DNA of 64,000 nt, taken from contig JAJZLU010000035.1 of NCBI GenBank assembly GCA_021850545.1, forward strand, positions 1 to 64,000. The letters run 5' to 3'. This stretch comes from Thermoplasmata archaeon. Its GTDB lineage: Archaea; Thermoplasmatota; Thermoplasmata; Thermoplasmatales; Thermoplasmataceae. Below, piece after piece: positions 62,202 to 64,000 of this stretch (position 1 is its first letter; the number at the start of each line of letters is the position of its first letter). The notes beneath the pieces were generated by a model. The model was given only the letters and a program-made list of their open reading frames with translations, was not told the origin of the DNA and ran no database searches. A program made the position numbers and the translations under genes.

Positions 62202-63413
62202 CTAAAGGAAATCTTCCTCTATCCTGATGAGTTCATTGAGTTTGGCCAATCTCTCCCCGCCAATAGTTCCGGTCTTGATGAACTCAGCGCCGAACGCAAC
62301 AGAAAGGTGTGCAATGAAATCGTCGGTTGTCTCTCCGCTCCTATGCGAAACCGTCCTGCTCATTCCGGCCTCAGTGGCCATTTTAACAGCCTCAACGGTA
62401 CTCGAAAGGGTGCCTATCTGGTTCACCTTGATGAGTATCCCGCTTGTGGACTTGAGTTCTATTCCTTTCCTGAGCCTCTGGGGGTTTGTTGTGTATAGAT
62501 CATCCCCAACAACTACACCATTCTTGCCGACTTTTCTTGTGACCTCGGCAAATCCCTCATAGTCGGTATCTTCCATCGGGTCTTCATTGAAATAAAAGCC
62601 AAGCTCATTGGAAAAGGATGCTGCAAAATCAATCTGCTGGTCACGAGTTTTAACCTCCTTCTTGTAGTGGTACTTTCCATCCTTGAAATATTCCGTCGCC
62701 GCAAAGTCCACGCCAAGCAGTATCTTCACCTTGTGTTCACTGGACATTTCCTTTACTGCCTGTTTTATAATTTCCACCGCCTCTAGGTCGTCTATGCTGG
62801 CTGTCCATGCCCTTTCGTCGCCAACCCCGACGCTCACTCCCTTCAGCTTGTCAGACAGCAGCTCGCCAATTCTTCTGTGGACCCTGGTATTCACGAATGC
62901 AGATTCCATGAAAGTCTTTCCCTGGGTCGAAACAAGGAACTCCTGTATTGTAGTTCCGTTTCTGGAGTGCCGGCCACCGCCAATTACGTTTCCCATTGGT
63001 CTGGGCAGGCTCCTTGAAAACATTCCTCCTACATACTTGTAAAGTGGAATGTCCAGGGCCTGTGATACTGCCTTTGCGTTTGCAACCGAAATTGCGGTTG
63101 CCATGTTCCCCCCAAGGTTTGAAAGGTATTCCGAGCCGTCAAGTTCTCTTAGTATGGCATCCAGTCCCTGCTGGTCCAGTGCATTGAAACCTAGAATTCT
63201 GTTCTTTACGTTCTTTTCAAAGAACTTTATTGACTCATCCGGCCCCCCCTTGGGAAAAGCCTGCATTTCAGTTGCCCCTGTGCTAGCGCCGGATGGCGAG
63301 GAGCAGACTCCTGTGGAATATTCAAGGTCCACGGTCGCTTCGACCGTGAAGTTTCCCCTTGAATCAATGACTTTCCTTGCCCTTACATCTACAATAGGAA
63401 TGTGAGACAACAT
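62202..63413 (-). CDS. eno: Enolase
   Basis: Converts 2-phosphoglycerate to phosphoenolpyruvate; 403 residues. [44 protein letters not shown], and the C-terminal [18 protein letters not shown] with the catalytic Lys region. Works with ApgM, also in the window. The start ATG 63413 follows the gamma carbonic anhydrase-like gene by 29 bases. Confidence 0.96.
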   Translation of the reverse strand: MLSHIPIVDVRARKVIDSRGNFTVEATVDLEYSTGVCSSPSGASTGATEMQAFPKGGPDESIKFFEKNVKNRILGFNALDQQGLDAILRELDGSEYLSNLGGNMATAISVANAKAVSQALDIPLYKYVGGMFSRSLPRPMGNVIGGGRHSRNGTTIQEFLVSTQGKTFMESAFVNTRVHRRIGELLSDKLKGVSVGVGDERAWTASIDDLEAVEIIKQAVKEMSSEHKVKILLGVDFAATEYFKDGKYHYKKEVKTRDQQIDFAASFSNELGFYFNEDPMEDTDYEGFAEVTRKVGKNGVVVGDDLYTTNPQRLRKGIELKSTSGILIKVNQIGTLSSTVEAVKMATEAGMSRTVSHRSGETTDDFIAHLSVAFGAEFIKTGTIGGERLAKLNELIRIEEDFL

Positions 63414-63442
63414 GCATTTATGAAATGTGCATAAGGTTTAAT

Positions 63443-63970
63443 TTATTTTTTCACCTGAGACAAATTGTCCCTGTAACGCCTGCAGAAAGTATTGTAATTG
63501 TTCTTGTAATCTTCCCAGAGCCTCCTGTATTCATCATTTATTTCGCCAATAACCTTAGCAGGCACACCTGCTGCAATACTTCCATCCGGTATCTCAAACC
63601 TGTTCCTTACAACAGCCCCTTCCGCTATGGCAGCCCAGGTTCCAACATTGGCAAAATCAGAAATGGTTGAGTTCATGCCGATGACCGCCCAGTCGTTTAT
63701 TGTTGGAGTATGTATAACAGACAAATGCCCCAGAGTTACATGTTTTCCAATTGTTGTCTTCTCTCCTGGCCTAGCGTGGATCACAACATTGTCTTCCACT
63801 GCGGTATAATCACCAACTTCTATCTCGCCGTAATCTCCTCTAACAACTGCACCTGGCCCAATCCAGACTTCCTTTCCTATTCTAACGTTGCCAATAATGA
63901 CAGCCGATGGGAAAACATATGCCGATTCGTCCAGAACAGGCACCCTTCCTTCAAATTCATACAGTGGCAT
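63443..63970 (-). CDS. Gamma-class carbonic anhydrase family protein (second copy)
   Basis: A 175-residue left-handed beta-helix protein of the YrdA/CaiE-like group. R44, D46 (RGD) and the metal-type histidines (VVIHA, LGHLSVIHT) are conserved, like those of the copy at 7621-8157. The C-terminal helix is long and charged (YRRLWEDYKNNYNTFCRRY). It precedes enolase and dphB, perhaps in one operon. Metal binding is likely, activity unproved. Its start, ATG 63970, is the last gene boundary before the window ends. Confidence 0.85.
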   Translation of the reverse strand: MPLYEFEGRVPVLDESAYVFPSAVIIGNVRIGKEVWIGPGAVVRGDYGEIEVGDYTAVEDNVVIHARPGEKTTIGKHVTLGHLSVIHTPTINDWAVIGMNSTISDFANVGTWAAIAEGAVVRNRFEIPDGSIAAGVPAKVIGEINDEYRRLWEDYKNNYNTFCRRYRDNLSQVKK

Positions 63971-64000
63971 AAAAGAAGGATCACTAATGATTTAATGAAA

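Noticed and set aside
1-64000. CRISPR arrays, rRNA genes, prophage, replication origin
   Set aside because: No regularly spaced repeats, rRNA-like sequence, phage structural genes or origin-type repeat cluster were seen.

Overview
The window reads as a chromosomal segment of an archaeon, most likely a member of the Thermoplasmatales or a close relative. Supporting signs are an archaellum (arl/fla) operon, archaeal AglB, Hel308, TiaS, Trm5, ApgM, diphthine synthase, elongation factor 1-beta, TATA-box promoters with (near-)leaderless starts, and an aerobic Rieske/cytochrome b set. The genus cannot be fixed from this sequence alone. No rRNA, CRISPR array or prophage was seen. Coding density is high, and only one stretch longer than 300 bases (48228-48545) lacks a gene.

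Layout. 1-7400: the 3'-truncated N-glycosylation transferase AglB, a divergent pair of orphan ABC-transporter-derived proteins (a stand-alone AAA-associated domain and a winged-helix/periplasmic-binding-fold regulator), PheT and a double ribbon-helix-helix protein. 7621-19396: a gamma carbonic anhydrase homologue, then the archaellum genes arlB-C-D/E-F-G-H-I-J, a 1,200-residue TPR protein and a site-2-type membrane protease. 19404-34330: information-processing and house-keeping genes (zinc-ribbon microprotein, EF-1beta, glycosyltransferase, phosphohexomutase, CDP-alcohol transferase, an AK6-TiaS-UppS-Trm5-Hel308 run, riboflavin reductase, AhcY, ApgM, SerRS). 34335-40380: a GltD-like flavoprotein, a TauE/DUF1634 exporter pair, a GT-C membrane protein and a Dol-P-sugar synthase fused to GtrA. 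40525-46174: PdxS, a DUF92 protein, then a cytochrome b/Rieske cluster with a degenerate crotonase and a heavily sequon-rich secreted protein. 46332-48227: an RHH-like gene, a dead ISL3-type insertion sequence with intact ends and an 8-bp target duplication, and tRNA-Val(UAC). 48546-53202: phosphoribosyltransferase, P-type ATPase, dCMP deaminase, DedA. 53219-60068: two different succinate:quinone oxidoreductase operons in tandem. 60270-64000: small heat-shock protein with its HTH partner, diphthine synthase, enolase and a second gamma carbonic anhydrase homologue.

How it fits together. Surface and glycan functions recur (AglB, Dol-P-sugar synthase, GT-C protein, GT2, cis-prenyltransferase, archaellin and other exported proteins rich in N-x-S/T sequons). 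Respiration is represented by two succinate dehydrogenase-type complexes plus a cytochrome b/Rieske pair. The more unusual items are the Sdh1-like complex whose membrane subunit carries conserved Cys/His residues, the cytochrome b with PPWF where PEWY is usual, the orphan sensor pair at 3643-5310, the hsp20 operators, and possible alternative hairpins at the archaellin start. All functional calls are made by reading protein motifs by eye; no database search was run.
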